Positions 1-6,611 of a stretch of 64,000 nucleotides of DNA are shown here, in pieces. Position numbers and translations under genes: made by a program. The notes below the pieces were generated by a model that saw nothing but the letters and a program-made list of their open reading frames with translations, did no database searches and was not told the DNA's origin. This stretch comes from Velamenicoccus sp964471325 (GTDB lineage: Bacteria; Omnitrophota; Gorgyraeia; Velamenicoccales; Velamenicoccaceae): positions 62,001 to 126,000 of the forward strand of contig CAYYFL010000001.1 in the NCBI GenBank assembly GCA_964471325.1. Direction: 5' to 3'. Every line of letters starts with the position of its first letter. Position 1 is the stretch's first letter.

Positions 1-40
1 ACCGGTGTGTGCATGTTCCGTAAGGGCATATGGAAACGGA

Positions 41-559
41 TCAAAGGGCGAACTTGGATTTCAGGCCGCCGGTAGAACTGATCTCAACGATTTCGAAAAC
101 CTTCACCTTCAGGATAACGAATTTTTCCGGCAGCGTAAGATCCACGGGCGAGGCCTTTCCTCCTGTCCTGACATTAAACAAAATGCGCTCGACCGTGAAA
201 TTCGTCTTAATCTGCTGGAACTCCTCGGAAAGTCTGTCGAATTCTTCCCCGGAGGCGACCACAATGACGGCGCCGTTCAACTGGTAACCCGTCAACGTCC
301 TTTCATCGACGAAGGAAAGGGAAACACGCGGATTGGTCTTGAGATTCGCGTAGGTCGATCCCATGACGTAATCGACAAGATAGACCAGGTTATTGTCGAC
401 TTTCGCGATCAGCTTGGGCGCCACATTAGGCATGCGTTCCTCATTGCAGGTGGCCACATTGACGAATTTCCCCCTGGAAAGAAACGGCAAATAATCATGC
501 AGCAGGTTTTCCTTCTCTTGCGGCGTGATCGGCTCGTAAACTTTTTTACGGCGTTCCAT
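41..559 (-). CDS. pyridoxamine 5'-phosphate oxidase-like FMN-binding protein
   Basis: A 172-residue protein resembling the FMN-binding split-barrel (PNPOx-like) superfamily. Seen: an N-terminal helix, then strands typical of the fold (FVNVATCNEERMPNVAPKLI), a central YLVDYVMGSTYANLKTNPRVS stretch where the flavin phosphate usually sits, and a C-terminal strand. Members reduce or oxidise small molecules or bind flavin or F420; the substrate cannot be told from sequence. It lacks the C-terminal dimerisation region of true PdxH, so it should not be called that. Its start overlaps the end of nth by 14 bases, which suggests co-transcription with the repair gene upstream. Family assignment is fairly sure, function open. 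Confidence 0.75.
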   Translation of the reverse strand: MERRKKVYEPITPQEKENLLHDYLPFLSRGKFVNVATCNEERMPNVAPKLIAKVDNNLVYLVDYVMGSTYANLKTNPRVSLSFVDERTLTGYQLNGAVIVVASGEEFDRLSEEFQQIKTNFTVERILFNVRTGGKASPVDLTLPEKFVILKVKVFEIVEISSTGGLKSKFAL

Positions 560-1223
560 GCGTCTCCTTCAATGAGGCTGAACTTCCCGGAAAGAATATT
601 TTTTTAGACGGGCAGACCGAAGCCAAAATGCATGCCGGACACTTCGGCGCCCTCGCCATACATGTCTGGCGGCCATGCAGGATCAGGCGCAGGCTGAAAT
701 CCCCCCACTCGCGCCGCGGCACCCGGCGCATCAGGTCCTCTTCAATCCTGACAGGATCATCGTGTTCCGTGAGCCCCAGCCGCCGGCTCGTTCGCATCAC
801 ATGTGTATCCACGGCGATCCCCTCGTTTTTGCCAAACGCACTGTAGAGGACGACATTGGCGGTCTTGCGCGCCACGCCCGGGAGCGTCAGGAGCTCCGGC
901 ATCGTCCGCGGCACCTCCCCATGAAAGTCGGCGACGATCTTCTTGGCCGCAGAGATGATATTCTTGGCCTTATGACGGTAAAACCCCGTCGAGCGGACCT
1001 CCTGCTCCAATGTCACTGGTTCGGCCTTTGCGTAATCCTGCGCCGTCCTGTATTTTTTAAAAAGGCCTTCTGTCACAAGATTTACGCGCGCATCCGTGCA
1101 CTGTGCAGACAGGATGGTCGCCACCAAAAGCTCCAAAGGATTACGGGAATGCAGGGCTATGCGGGCGGAGGGATATTTTTTCTTCAGTCGCTTGATGATC
1201 TCATCCGCCCTCGTCCTGTGCAT
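546..1223 (-). CDS. nth: endonuclease III (DNA glycosylase/AP lyase)
   Basis: Base-excision repair enzyme that removes oxidised pyrimidines and nicks abasic sites. The helix-hairpin-helix LPGVARKTANVV carries the catalytic Lys120, and VDTHV carries the catalytic Asp139. The C terminus has the 4Fe-4S ligands C-x6-C-x2-C-x5-C at 188, 195, 198 and 204. The frame is open to 1262, but starting at the third Met (1223) puts every catalytic residue within one position of the E. coli enzyme, so that start is preferred over the Arg/Gly-rich extension. Full length for the family. It is the first gene of a pair with the flavoprotein downstream. A clear terminator separates it from the response regulator. 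Confidence 0.95.
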   Translation of the reverse strand: MHRTRADEIIKRLKKKYPSARIALHSRNPLELLVATILSAQCTDARVNLVTEGLFKKYRTAQDYAKAEPVTLEQEVRSTGFYRHKAKNIISAAKKIVADFHGEVPRTMPELLTLPGVARKTANVVLYSAFGKNEGIAVDTHVMRTSRRLGLTEHDDPVRIEEDLMRRVPRREWGDFSLRLILHGRQTCMARAPKCPACILASVCPSKKIFFPGSSASLKETHGTP

Positions 1224-1341
1224 CCCCGCCATCCCCCGCCCCTGTTCCTCGCTCCCCCGCAAATCCCGGCCGCTGCGCGGCGGGGGGAAGCCAAAACTTC
1301 CGAAGCATTCGGTGCCGCGCTTCGTTTTATATCACACAAAG

Positions 1342-1379
1342 AAAAAACGCCGACTGTCTGCAAAGCAGACGCGTCGGCG
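1342..1379 (-). terminator. intrinsic terminator after the response regulator gene
   Basis: Read on the minus strand, a stem CGCCGAC / GTCGGCG with an inner GTCTGC / GCAGAC stem and short loop is followed directly by six T. It lies just after the stop codon of the response regulator gene (1385). It is one of only two canonical stem-plus-T-run terminators seen in the window. Confidence 0.8.
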
Positions 1380-1384
1380 GAGTT

Positions 1385-1807
1385 TCACGGCTTTTCATCC
1401 GCCGGCAAGGATCCAGGAGAAAACCCGCGATGGGCATTGAGCGTTGCCTGCAAGACCTGCATCAACTGTTCAAATGTATAGTTTTTGGCGAAGAACCCGG
1501 AAACGCCGAGAGATCGGGCCGCAACGATCTTGCCTTCATCTCCGTAGGCCGATGTCAAAAGAATGACCGGCAGGTCCTGATCGGTCTGACGGATGGCCTT
1601 CAAAGTCTCCAAGCCGGTCTGGCCCGGCATATTGATATCCATAAAAACGATATCTGGCCGGCGTGCAGCGATGGCCTCCAGGGCCTGACGGCCATCCGAC
1701 GCCATCGCTACATCATATCCCTTGGAACGCAGCCAAAAAGAAATGGGCTCGATAAAATCTTTCTCGTCATCGACGAGCAAAATATACTTAGGGGGCTGTT
1801 GTGCCAT
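1385..1807 (-). CDS. single-domain response regulator (CheY-like receiver)
   Basis: A 140-residue protein made of one receiver domain with no output domain. Visible landmarks are the acidic pair DD13-14, the phospho-acceptor Asp57 in IVFMDINMPG, Thr85 in ILLTSAYGD and Lys108 in FFAKNY. These are the residues needed for phosphorylation and switching. The frame continues to 1855, but the Pro-rich extension is unlikely and the ATG at 1807 puts the domain at the usual distance from the N terminus. It overlaps the end of the lipoprotein gene upstream by 20 bases. No histidine kinase is in the window, so its partner and output are unknown. Confidence 0.9.
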   Translation of the reverse strand: MAQQPPKYILLVDDEKDFIEPISFWLRSKGYDVAMASDGRQALEAIAARRPDIVFMDINMPGQTGLETLKAIRQTDQDLPVILLTSAYGDEGKIVAARSLGVSGFFAKNYTFEQLMQVLQATLNAHRGFSPGSLPADEKP

Positions 1808-2267
1808 GGCTGTCCGCATCCGTGAATATGACGGCCCTGGCGGCAGCGGCGGCATTATGCCGCGTCGACATCAAACGGCCGCAAAACCAGGCCTTGTTTT
1901 CCTTGTCCTCCTGGAAATTCATATCGATCAGCGCGTCCGCCCCGGCCAGCCGCGCCCGCTTCCTTAATTCCTCATCGATCTCCTGGCGGCCGGTCTTCGG
2001 CTGGGCGACGACCTTTACGACACCGATCTCCGTGTAAGGACGATCGATCGGCTGACCGGCCTCGTAGATAGGGATTTCGGCATCGGCGGCCTTTGGCGCA
2101 AAAACCTGGCCCGTCATGTCATAATATTCCGAACGCATGAGCATGCACTTGGCACAGCCGTTCATGGCAGAGAACAGAAAACCGAGCGCAGAGAACAGAA
2201 AAACAAAAGAGCCAAAAGATCTAAAGGATAAAACGATTCCGCTTCCCTTTCGCTTCTCGCTATTCAT
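1788..2267 (-). CDS. putative lipoprotein with YbjQ/RcsF-like fold
   Basis: 159 residues. The N terminus has a basic stretch and then a hydrophobic segment (SFVFLFSALGFLFSA) ending at MNGC, a weak lipobox with Cys38. The C-terminal half has the pattern IGVVKV...EELRKRARLAGADALIDMNF. This resembles the repeated AxxxGADALI strand-helix-strand of YbjQ/DUF4156/RcsF-type proteins. Function unknown; an envelope location is inferred. The signal-peptide codons contain the word cagagaacag twice and ctgttctctg recurs upstream of the start, so the 5' end overlaps an inverted repeat. It is read from its own promoter-like site and overlaps the response regulator start. Confidence 0.6.
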   Translation of the reverse strand: MNSEKRKGSGIVLSFRSFGSFVFLFSALGFLFSAMNGCAKCMLMRSEYYDMTGQVFAPKAADAEIPIYEAGQPIDRPYTEIGVVKVVAQPKTGRQEIDEELRKRARLAGADALIDMNFQEDKENKAWFCGRLMSTRHNAAAAARAVIFTDADSHGTTAP

Positions 2268-2314
2268 TCATCACCCCATCTGTTCTCTGCGCCCTGGTCT
2301 CTGTTAACTCACTT

Positions 2315-2320
2315 ATTATA
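2315..2320 (-). promoter_or_regulatory. -10 element upstream of the lipoprotein gene
   Basis: A consensus TATAAT on the minus strand (attata on plus), about 50 bases before the ATG at 2267, in the gap after hemW. The -35 region is weak: only T/A-rich sequence at the right distance. Plausible sigma-70-type promoter. Confidence 0.4.
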
Positions 2321-2377
2321 TCCGCAGGACCGAAAAAATTCTAAACCTTTTTGGACATACCCGCCCGCGGCAAAAAA

Positions 2378-3484
2378 CTAACACAACTGCGCACACATTT
2401 CATCTAAAACCAGCATTCCCTGAAGCGTGGTACGCACCACACCCGCATATTCCTCCAAGAGCCCCTCTTCGATGAACTGCCGGACGAGGGCCTTCTGGCG
2501 CTCCTCCAGCATCACGCCGAACTTCTGTTCCAGGCCTTCAAGCCAGACGCCTTCGCACATCCTCAAGCCGATAAGGAAAGCCTCGCACAAACGCTGTTGA
2601 GGCGTCAAGCGTTCCTCGCCCGCGCGCGCAAGGCCCTTCGTTTTCATAAGGGAAACATATTCTGAGACCGTTGCGGCATTCCAGAAACGATGGCCCAGGA
2701 TATGGGAGTGGGCGGACGCCCCCAGCCCGATATAATCCCCGCCGCGCCAATAGTGCATGTTATGCTCACAGATATATCCCTCTCTGGCAAAATTGCTCAC
2801 TTCGTACTGGGCATATCCGCACGCCTTCAGAAACGCGACGACCATGCGGTAATCGTCGGCCTGCCGGTCGGGCTCAAGCGGCTGGATCTGGCGATGCGAC
2901 AAATCGGTCCCTTCCTCGATGGACAAGGCATAGAGGGAAATATGTTCGCTGCCCAATGCCTCGATCTCTTCAAGGTCGGCTTTGACTTGATCCTGTGTCT
3001 CGTGGGGAAGCGCATAGATAAAGTCAAGGTTGACGTTCTTAAAACCCGTGCCGCGCAACAGCTGATAGCTTTCAAGCGCCTCTGCCGCCGTATGCGGACG
3101 CCCCAGCCAACGCAGGGTATCGTCATGCAGGGACTGAACGCCGAGGCTCACACGGTTGACCCCCGAACGCAAGAGAAGTTTTGCCTTGGCGCGGTCGAAG
3201 GTCGCCGGATTCGCCTCGACGGTAAACTCAGAGCCCTCATCCCTCGAAAAATAGTCCCGGACAATCCCCAGGATCCTCTCAAGCTGCATCGTGGATAAAT
3301 ACGTCGGAGTCCCGCCGCCGATGTAGACGGTCGAACATGGGAGCCTGTCATAGCTTGCCGCCTCCTGCTCCAGCATATCCAGATAGGCGTCGATCATATC
3401 TTCCTGGCCCGGATACGAAGCAAAAGAGCAATAAAAACATTTGGACTTGCAAAAAGGGATATGGATATAAAGGGAAAGGTCCAT
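2378..3484 (-). CDS. hemW: HemW-type radical SAM protein (heme chaperone / coproporphyrinogen oxidase-like)
   Basis: A 368-residue radical SAM enzyme. The iron-sulfur motif CKSKCFYC (C12, C16, C19) follows the typical MDLSLYIHIPF start. GGGTPTYL and NLDFIYALP are signature pieces of the family, and a C-terminal winged-helix-like region follows. Unlike HemN, it has a single CxxxCxxC at the very N terminus and no N-terminal extension, so HemW (heme chaperone for respiratory proteins) fits better than a true coproporphyrinogen dehydrogenase. The ORF is open to 3625, but that part would overlap the zinc-ribbon gene. The ATG at 3484 begins five bases after the upstream stop. No other heme gene is nearby. 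Confidence 0.88.
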   Translation of the reverse strand: MDLSLYIHIPFCKSKCFYCSFASYPGQEDMIDAYLDMLEQEAASYDRLPCSTVYIGGGTPTYLSTMQLERILGIVRDYFSRDEGSEFTVEANPATFDRAKAKLLLRSGVNRVSLGVQSLHDDTLRWLGRPHTAAEALESYQLLRGTGFKNVNLDFIYALPHETQDQVKADLEEIEALGSEHISLYALSIEEGTDLSHRQIQPLEPDRQADDYRMVVAFLKACGYAQYEVSNFAREGYICEHNMHYWRGGDYIGLGASAHSHILGHRFWNAATVSEYVSLMKTKGLARAGEERLTPQQRLCEAFLIGLRMCEGVWLEGLEQKFGVMLEERQKALVRQFIEEGLLEEYAGVVRTTLQGMLVLDEMCAQLC

Positions 3485-3489
3485 ATGCT

Positions 3490-3810
3490 CTAGAGCAACT
3501 CCTGATAATACTGGCTGACGGTCTTTAAGGCGGCCGCAAGGGCGACGATGAGATAATACGTCGCCGCGATAACGACGACGCTCCAGACGATCTTGCTTTT
3601 CATGCTGAAGCGCGGATTGAACCACAAGAGCGGCAAGGCCAGGGGCCCGACGCAGAGGAGGGCGATCGCCAGGGCCGATGTCTTAAAGTACCACGGCGTC
3701 CTGGGCGCCGCGGATGCCAGCTTGCTGCTGGATTCCAGCATACTGCCGCAGTGCTTGCACTTGATTGCCTCATCCTGGATCTCTTCGGCACAAAACGGAC
3801 ACTTCTTCAC
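3490..3810 (-). CDS. zinc-ribbon membrane protein
   Basis: 106 residues. The N terminus is a four-cysteine zinc ribbon (CPFCAEEI ... CKHCG), followed by a short Ser/Ala linker and two hydrophobic segments (roughly residues 45-64 and 74-95) with a basic loop between them. Small zinc-ribbon proteins anchored by two helices are common in Gram-negative genomes and mostly uncharacterised. The ribbon should face the cytoplasm (inference). It ends five bases before hemW and may be co-transcribed with it. No catalytic motif is visible. Confidence 0.75.
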   Translation of the reverse strand: MKKCPFCAEEIQDEAIKCKHCGSMLESSSKLASAAPRTPWYFKTSALAIALLCVGPLALPLLWFNPRFSMKSKIVWSVVVIAATYYLIVALAAALKTVSQYYQELL

Positions 3811-3848
3811 TGGCTTTGCCCCCCATTCTATATATCTTGTCCCCGAAA

Positions 3849-4418
3849 CTATTTATAAGCAGATAGGGTCGAGGAAACATTAATGGTCGCATGATCGAAC
3901 GAAGGCTGGCGCTGGTCAACAATAGATACGGTCAGGCCCAAAACCTTAGCGATGTTTTCGAGGGTCAAAACAGAGACGTTGACAACCCCCCGCTCAATAA
4001 ATGAAATAGAAACCTGAGAGATGCCGGACCGATCAGCCAACTCCTTTTGAGTCAGCCCTTTCTCTTCTCTCGCCGCCCGTATAATGTCTCCGAACTCTTT
4101 AAGACGCGGGGCTATCGGGGGACGACTTTTACGCAGGATGGCTTTTTCTTTCTTGAAATCCTTTTTCAAAATATCATAAACACCATTCCAATAAATGATC
4201 TTTGGATCGTTCCATTTGTTGCGGCTCATTCGACGCTTAATGGCTTTCCAGTTGCGCCAGAAAACCTTCTTTTCCAAATAATCCGAGAAAACCATTCTGA
4301 TATCATTGGTCCTCGAAAGAAAAAGCGAAACGAACTCCAAGAATCTCGGATGATTCTCATTCTTCAGGACGTCTTTGATCTCTTGTTCACTGAGTTTCTT
4401 GTCCCAAAATTCCATCAT
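3849..4418 (-). CDS. XRE-family helix-turn-helix protein, likely antitoxin partner
   Basis: 189 residues. Residues about 107-163 form a lambda-repressor-type helix-turn-helix (FGDIIRAAREEKGLTQKELA, then SGISQVSISFIERG). The N-terminal 100 residues are rich in Lys, Trp and Phe and match nothing I recognise. The HTH placed at the C terminus is unusual for antitoxins. It starts five bases after the nucleotidyltransferase gene. The ribosome-binding GAGG overlaps that gene's stop codon (TGAGGTATATGATG), so translation is probably coupled. It likely neutralises and represses the upstream gene, by analogy with AbiE-like pairs; this is inference. Base composition is clearly more A+T-rich than the neighbours. 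Confidence 0.75.
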   Translation of the reverse strand: MMEFWDKKLSEQEIKDVLKNENHPRFLEFVSLFLSRTNDIRMVFSDYLEKKVFWRNWKAIKRRMSRNKWNDPKIIYWNGVYDILKKDFKKEKAILRKSRPPIAPRLKEFGDIIRAAREEKGLTQKELADRSGISQVSISFIERGVVNVSVLTLENIAKVLGLTVSIVDQRQPSFDHATINVSSTLSAYK

Positions 4419-4423
4419 ATACC

Positions 4424-5134
4424 TCAGGGGATCTGCTCCAAAAGCAATTTCTCGATTTCTATCCTGAAATGCCGGTCTACTTCTCGAAAATCTATCTCTT
4501 TATCTGTGTTAATCTCGTTTAAACCCAGCTTCATCTCCTGTCGATCAAATGAACGATACCATGTGACAAGATTTTCCTTCTCTGTCACGTCGCAATATTT
4601 CGTGGCAAATAATGAAAGAGGGACGAAAGTCTTTGACAAAAAATATAGATCAAAAAGATCTTTAGCTTCCTGACGTCCGCCCAGGGTCTGCGAACGACCA
4701 ATCTCATCGATAATTCCGAGCGTCCCTGCAACCGCATAGATCTTTCTTAAATAGATATCCTCTTTAGATAATATAGGGACACCGTCAATCAATTGAGGTT
4801 CGCGAACCAAACGGAAGACGTCTTCAACAAAATCAAGCCGCAGATCCCTGGTGCCGCCGGGGATAGAAAGTGTGTATTGAATAATCCTGGCCCTTCCTTT
4901 TTGGTTGAGATCCATGATGAGCTTGTTCTTGAGCCCGAGAGAACCACAAACTTCCGAGACAAGTGAACGAATCAGCTCCTTTTTAAAATCCTTTGTGAAA
5001 AAATCAAGATCATAGGACTCCCGATGATTAAAATAGTAAAGAGAGAGAGCAGTCCCGCCCGCCAGATAAAATCCATCAAGCTTGCCGGAAAACTCTTTTA
5101 AAACCGCCTTCATCACATCAACGATTTTTCTCAT
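4424..5134 (-). CDS. AbiEii/AbiGii-type nucleotidyltransferase (putative toxin)
   Basis: 236 residues. The nucleotidyltransferase signature is complete: GGTAL at 26-30 and HRESYDLDFF at 37-46, with the metal-binding Asp42 and Asp44. The family (DUF1814/AbiEii) includes toxins that transfer nucleotides to tRNA acceptor ends or other targets. It is the first gene of a two-gene cassette with the XRE protein, the reverse of the abiEi-abiEii order. A near-perfect promoter sits so close to the ATG that the message should be leaderless or almost so. The cassette is A+T-rich, with an A+T-rich flank upstream, which suggests horizontal acquisition. Confidence 0.85.
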   Translation of the reverse strand: MRKIVDVMKAVLKEFSGKLDGFYLAGGTALSLYYFNHRESYDLDFFTKDFKKELIRSLVSEVCGSLGLKNKLIMDLNQKGRARIIQYTLSIPGGTRDLRLDFVEDVFRLVREPQLIDGVPILSKEDIYLRKIYAVAGTLGIIDEIGRSQTLGGRQEAKDLFDLYFLSKTFVPLSLFATKYCDVTEKENLVTWYRSFDRQEMKLGLNEINTDKEIDFREVDRHFRIEIEKLLLEQIP

Positions 5135-5142
5135 CAGTTAAA

Positions 5143-5171
5143 ATTATATTATGTAAAGTTTAAATTGTCAA
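5143..5171 (-). promoter_or_regulatory. consensus promoter of the nucleotidyltransferase-XRE cassette
   Basis: On the minus strand TTGACA (5166-5171), a 17-base spacer and TATAAT (5143-5148). Transcription should begin about seven bases later, near 5136, essentially at the ATG (5132-5134). No Shine-Dalgarno sequence is possible in between, so a leaderless mRNA is predicted. Confidence 0.8.
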
Positions 5172-5263
5172 CATAAATATTAAATAAATTTATACAAATA
5201 TATTTTAATAAATATTTTCATATCTCTATATTTACCAAAGAGATACGGGAAAATTTGACCCAT

Positions 5264-5298
5264 AAAAAGGCCGCTGACCAATAAAAGGGGTCAGCGGC
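5264..5298 (-). terminator. intrinsic terminator downstream of ssrA region
   Basis: A perfect 10-bp stem (GCCGCTGACC / GGTCAGCGGC) with a nine-base loop, followed on the minus strand by C and five T. It probably ends the transcript coming from the tmRNA region. It also insulates the toxin-like cassette from read-through. Confidence 0.75.
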
Positions 5299-5315
5299 GT
5301 AAGCAGCAAACTACA

Positions 5316-5561
5316 TTAAGGCGGTGGCGTCCCGACTTCCGCCTGCGGCGGAACGTCGGGACATCCCTGCCTGCTTGGCCAAAGGCCATGCAGACGAAAA
5401 TTTTCGCTCTGTCGCGAAAAATTGGTGGACCCGACTGCAACCAGTTCGAACCGAAAGTTCGAATTGGTCGCAGCGTGAAAGCAATGGTGGCGCCGAAGCC
5501 AGAGGCTTCGGCACTGCCTGCCCTTTGGCAGGCGAGCCTTTTGTCCCCAGAGGGGACAAAA
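5316..5561. repeat. cluster of perfect hairpins between the tmRNA and its terminator
   Basis: No gene. Four strong palindromes in about 240 bases: 5329-5362 (GTCCCGAC / GTCGGGAC enclosing TTCCGCC / GGCGGAA), 5492-5512 (GCCGAAGCC, loop AGA, GGCTTCGGC), 5516-5533 (GCCTGCC / GGCAGGC) and 5539-5561 (TTTTGTCCCC, loop AGA, GGGGACAAAA). The last directly abuts the CCA end of the tmRNA. An imperfect hairpin around 5432-5475 holds GTTCGAA words. Short reading frames here are artefacts. Confidence 0.6.
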
Positions 5562-5983
5562 TGGTGGAGCTGCCGGGAATCGAACCCGGGTCCCCAGATA
5601 GAGAAGCGAAAGCCGCTACATGCTTAGCCTGCCATTTATTCTCGCCCTGCGATCTCCGGCAGACAGGATCTCGCAGGACCAGCCGGCTTAAGTTTCGCCC
5701 TTATCCCGCCGGCGGAGTAAGGACTATTCTGCCTGCTTTAAGGCCTTGCGGCCCTAAAGCCCGTCATCACCGGAACACGCAGAATTGCCCCGGTCATGGC
5801 TTAGTTCGTTTAGCGAACTAAGGCTGGTACGCCTGCAAAGAACGGAGCAACGATCGCTTCCGCTCTAAGCACTGATGGATCAGTTTCAGCGTTTGTATTG
5901 TGTAAGGTGTTTAAAGAGGCCTCCTTACAACCTCTGCATGCTGCTCATCGCCCGACATATCTGAATCGAGCCCAATCAGCCCC
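5562..5983 (-). ncRNA. ssrA: transfer-messenger RNA (one-piece)
   Basis: The 5' end GGGGCTGATTGGGCTCGATTC and the 3' end GGGTTCGATTCCCGGCAGCTCCACCA-like tRNA half pair as an alanine-tRNA-type acceptor (GGGGCTG / CAGCTCC) with a CCGGG / CCCGG T-stem. Conserved internal blocks are visible: GCATGCAGAGG after the 5' domain and CTAAGCATGTAG before the T-arm. Between them lie stable hairpins as expected for pseudoknots. Length is 422 nt with an encoded CCA. The best tag frame starts near GCT at 5890 and ends at TAA 5810-5812, giving about 26 residues (begins AETDPSVL, ends PALVR). Tag assignment is uncertain. Its protein partner smpB lies just upstream. Confidence 0.93.
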
Positions 5984-6093
5984 AGGTAAATTTTTGCAGA
6001 GCAAAAATTTACAGAACAATTGAACAATAGACCATAAGACAATAAACGATGGCACCACTGCGGTCTATTGGTCTATTTTCTATTGTTCATTTT
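5984..6093. repeat. palindromes between smpB and ssrA
   Basis: 5986-6012 is a perfect 12-bp hairpin (GTAAATTTTTGC, loop AGA, GCAAAAATTTAC) directly before the 5' end of the tmRNA. About 6022-6091 is a longer imperfect inverted repeat built from TGAACAATAGACC and TCTATTGTTCA words. No obvious -10 box was found for ssrA, so it may be processed from a longer transcript. Confidence 0.6.
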
Positions 6094-6108
6094 CAAAGAG
6101 CAAAAAAT

Positions 6109-6567
6109 TCATTTATTTCTCGCTCGAACAGCGCGGCGCATTTCCCGTTCCGTCTCCCGTGCCTTTATATCCTTGCGCCGGTCGTAAAGCTTTTTGCCGC
6201 GGACCAAGGACATCGCCACTTTGACGAGGCCCCTGGTGTTGAAATAAAGTTTCAAAGGGGCCAGGGTAAGACCGCGCTGCGATACCTGGCCTGTCAACTT
6301 GCGGATCTGGTTTTTATGCAGCAGGAGCCTGCGCGGCCGGGTCGCCTCTTCTTTGAAATAACTGGCCTTTTCATACGGAGCGATGTGGCAGTTGTAAAGA
6401 TAGACCTCACCCGTCTCTATCCGGCCAAAGGCATCGTCGATGTTGGCTTTGGCTTCACGCAACGACTTGACTTCACTGCCCTTAAGCTCGATACCGCACT
6501 CAAAGGTCTCCAGGACCTCAAAGTCGCGATAGAGCTTCCTGTTCGTTGCGATAACCCGTTCTTCCAT
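6109..6567 (-). CDS. smpB: SsrA-binding protein SmpB
   Basis: 152 residues, usual length. It binds the tRNA-like part of tmRNA and brings it to stalled ribosomes for trans-translation. Signature stretches are ATNRKLYRDFEVLETFECGIE, GSEVKSLREAKANIDDAF and HIAPYEKA, plus the basic C-terminal tail (ARETEREMRRAVRARNK) that enters the empty mRNA channel. It lies 125 bases upstream of the tmRNA gene on the same strand, so RNA and protein of the rescue system may be co-expressed. Identification is secure. Confidence 0.97.
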   Translation of the reverse strand: MEERVIATNRKLYRDFEVLETFECGIELKGSEVKSLREAKANIDDAFGRIETGEVYLYNCHIAPYEKASYFKEEATRPRRLLLHKNQIRKLTGQVSQRGLTLAPLKLYFNTRGLVKVAMSLVRGKKLYDRRKDIKARETEREMRRAVRARNK

Positions 6568-6611
6568 ATTATTTTACCATCCAGAGTGAAAAATATCCAG
6601 GGAAGGATCGT

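Noticed and set aside
5432..5475. GTTCGAA-containing hairpin near TGGTGGACCC as a possible tRNA
   Set aside because: The T-loop-like string is not followed by a 5-bp stem, 7-base acceptor and CCA at the right distances, and no anticodon arm is present.
5324..5821. Plus-strand frames containing ELPGIEPGS and CRESNPGP-like strings
   Set aside because: These are the well-known false proteins produced by reading the antisense of tRNA-like 3' ends; here the source is the tmRNA T-arm.
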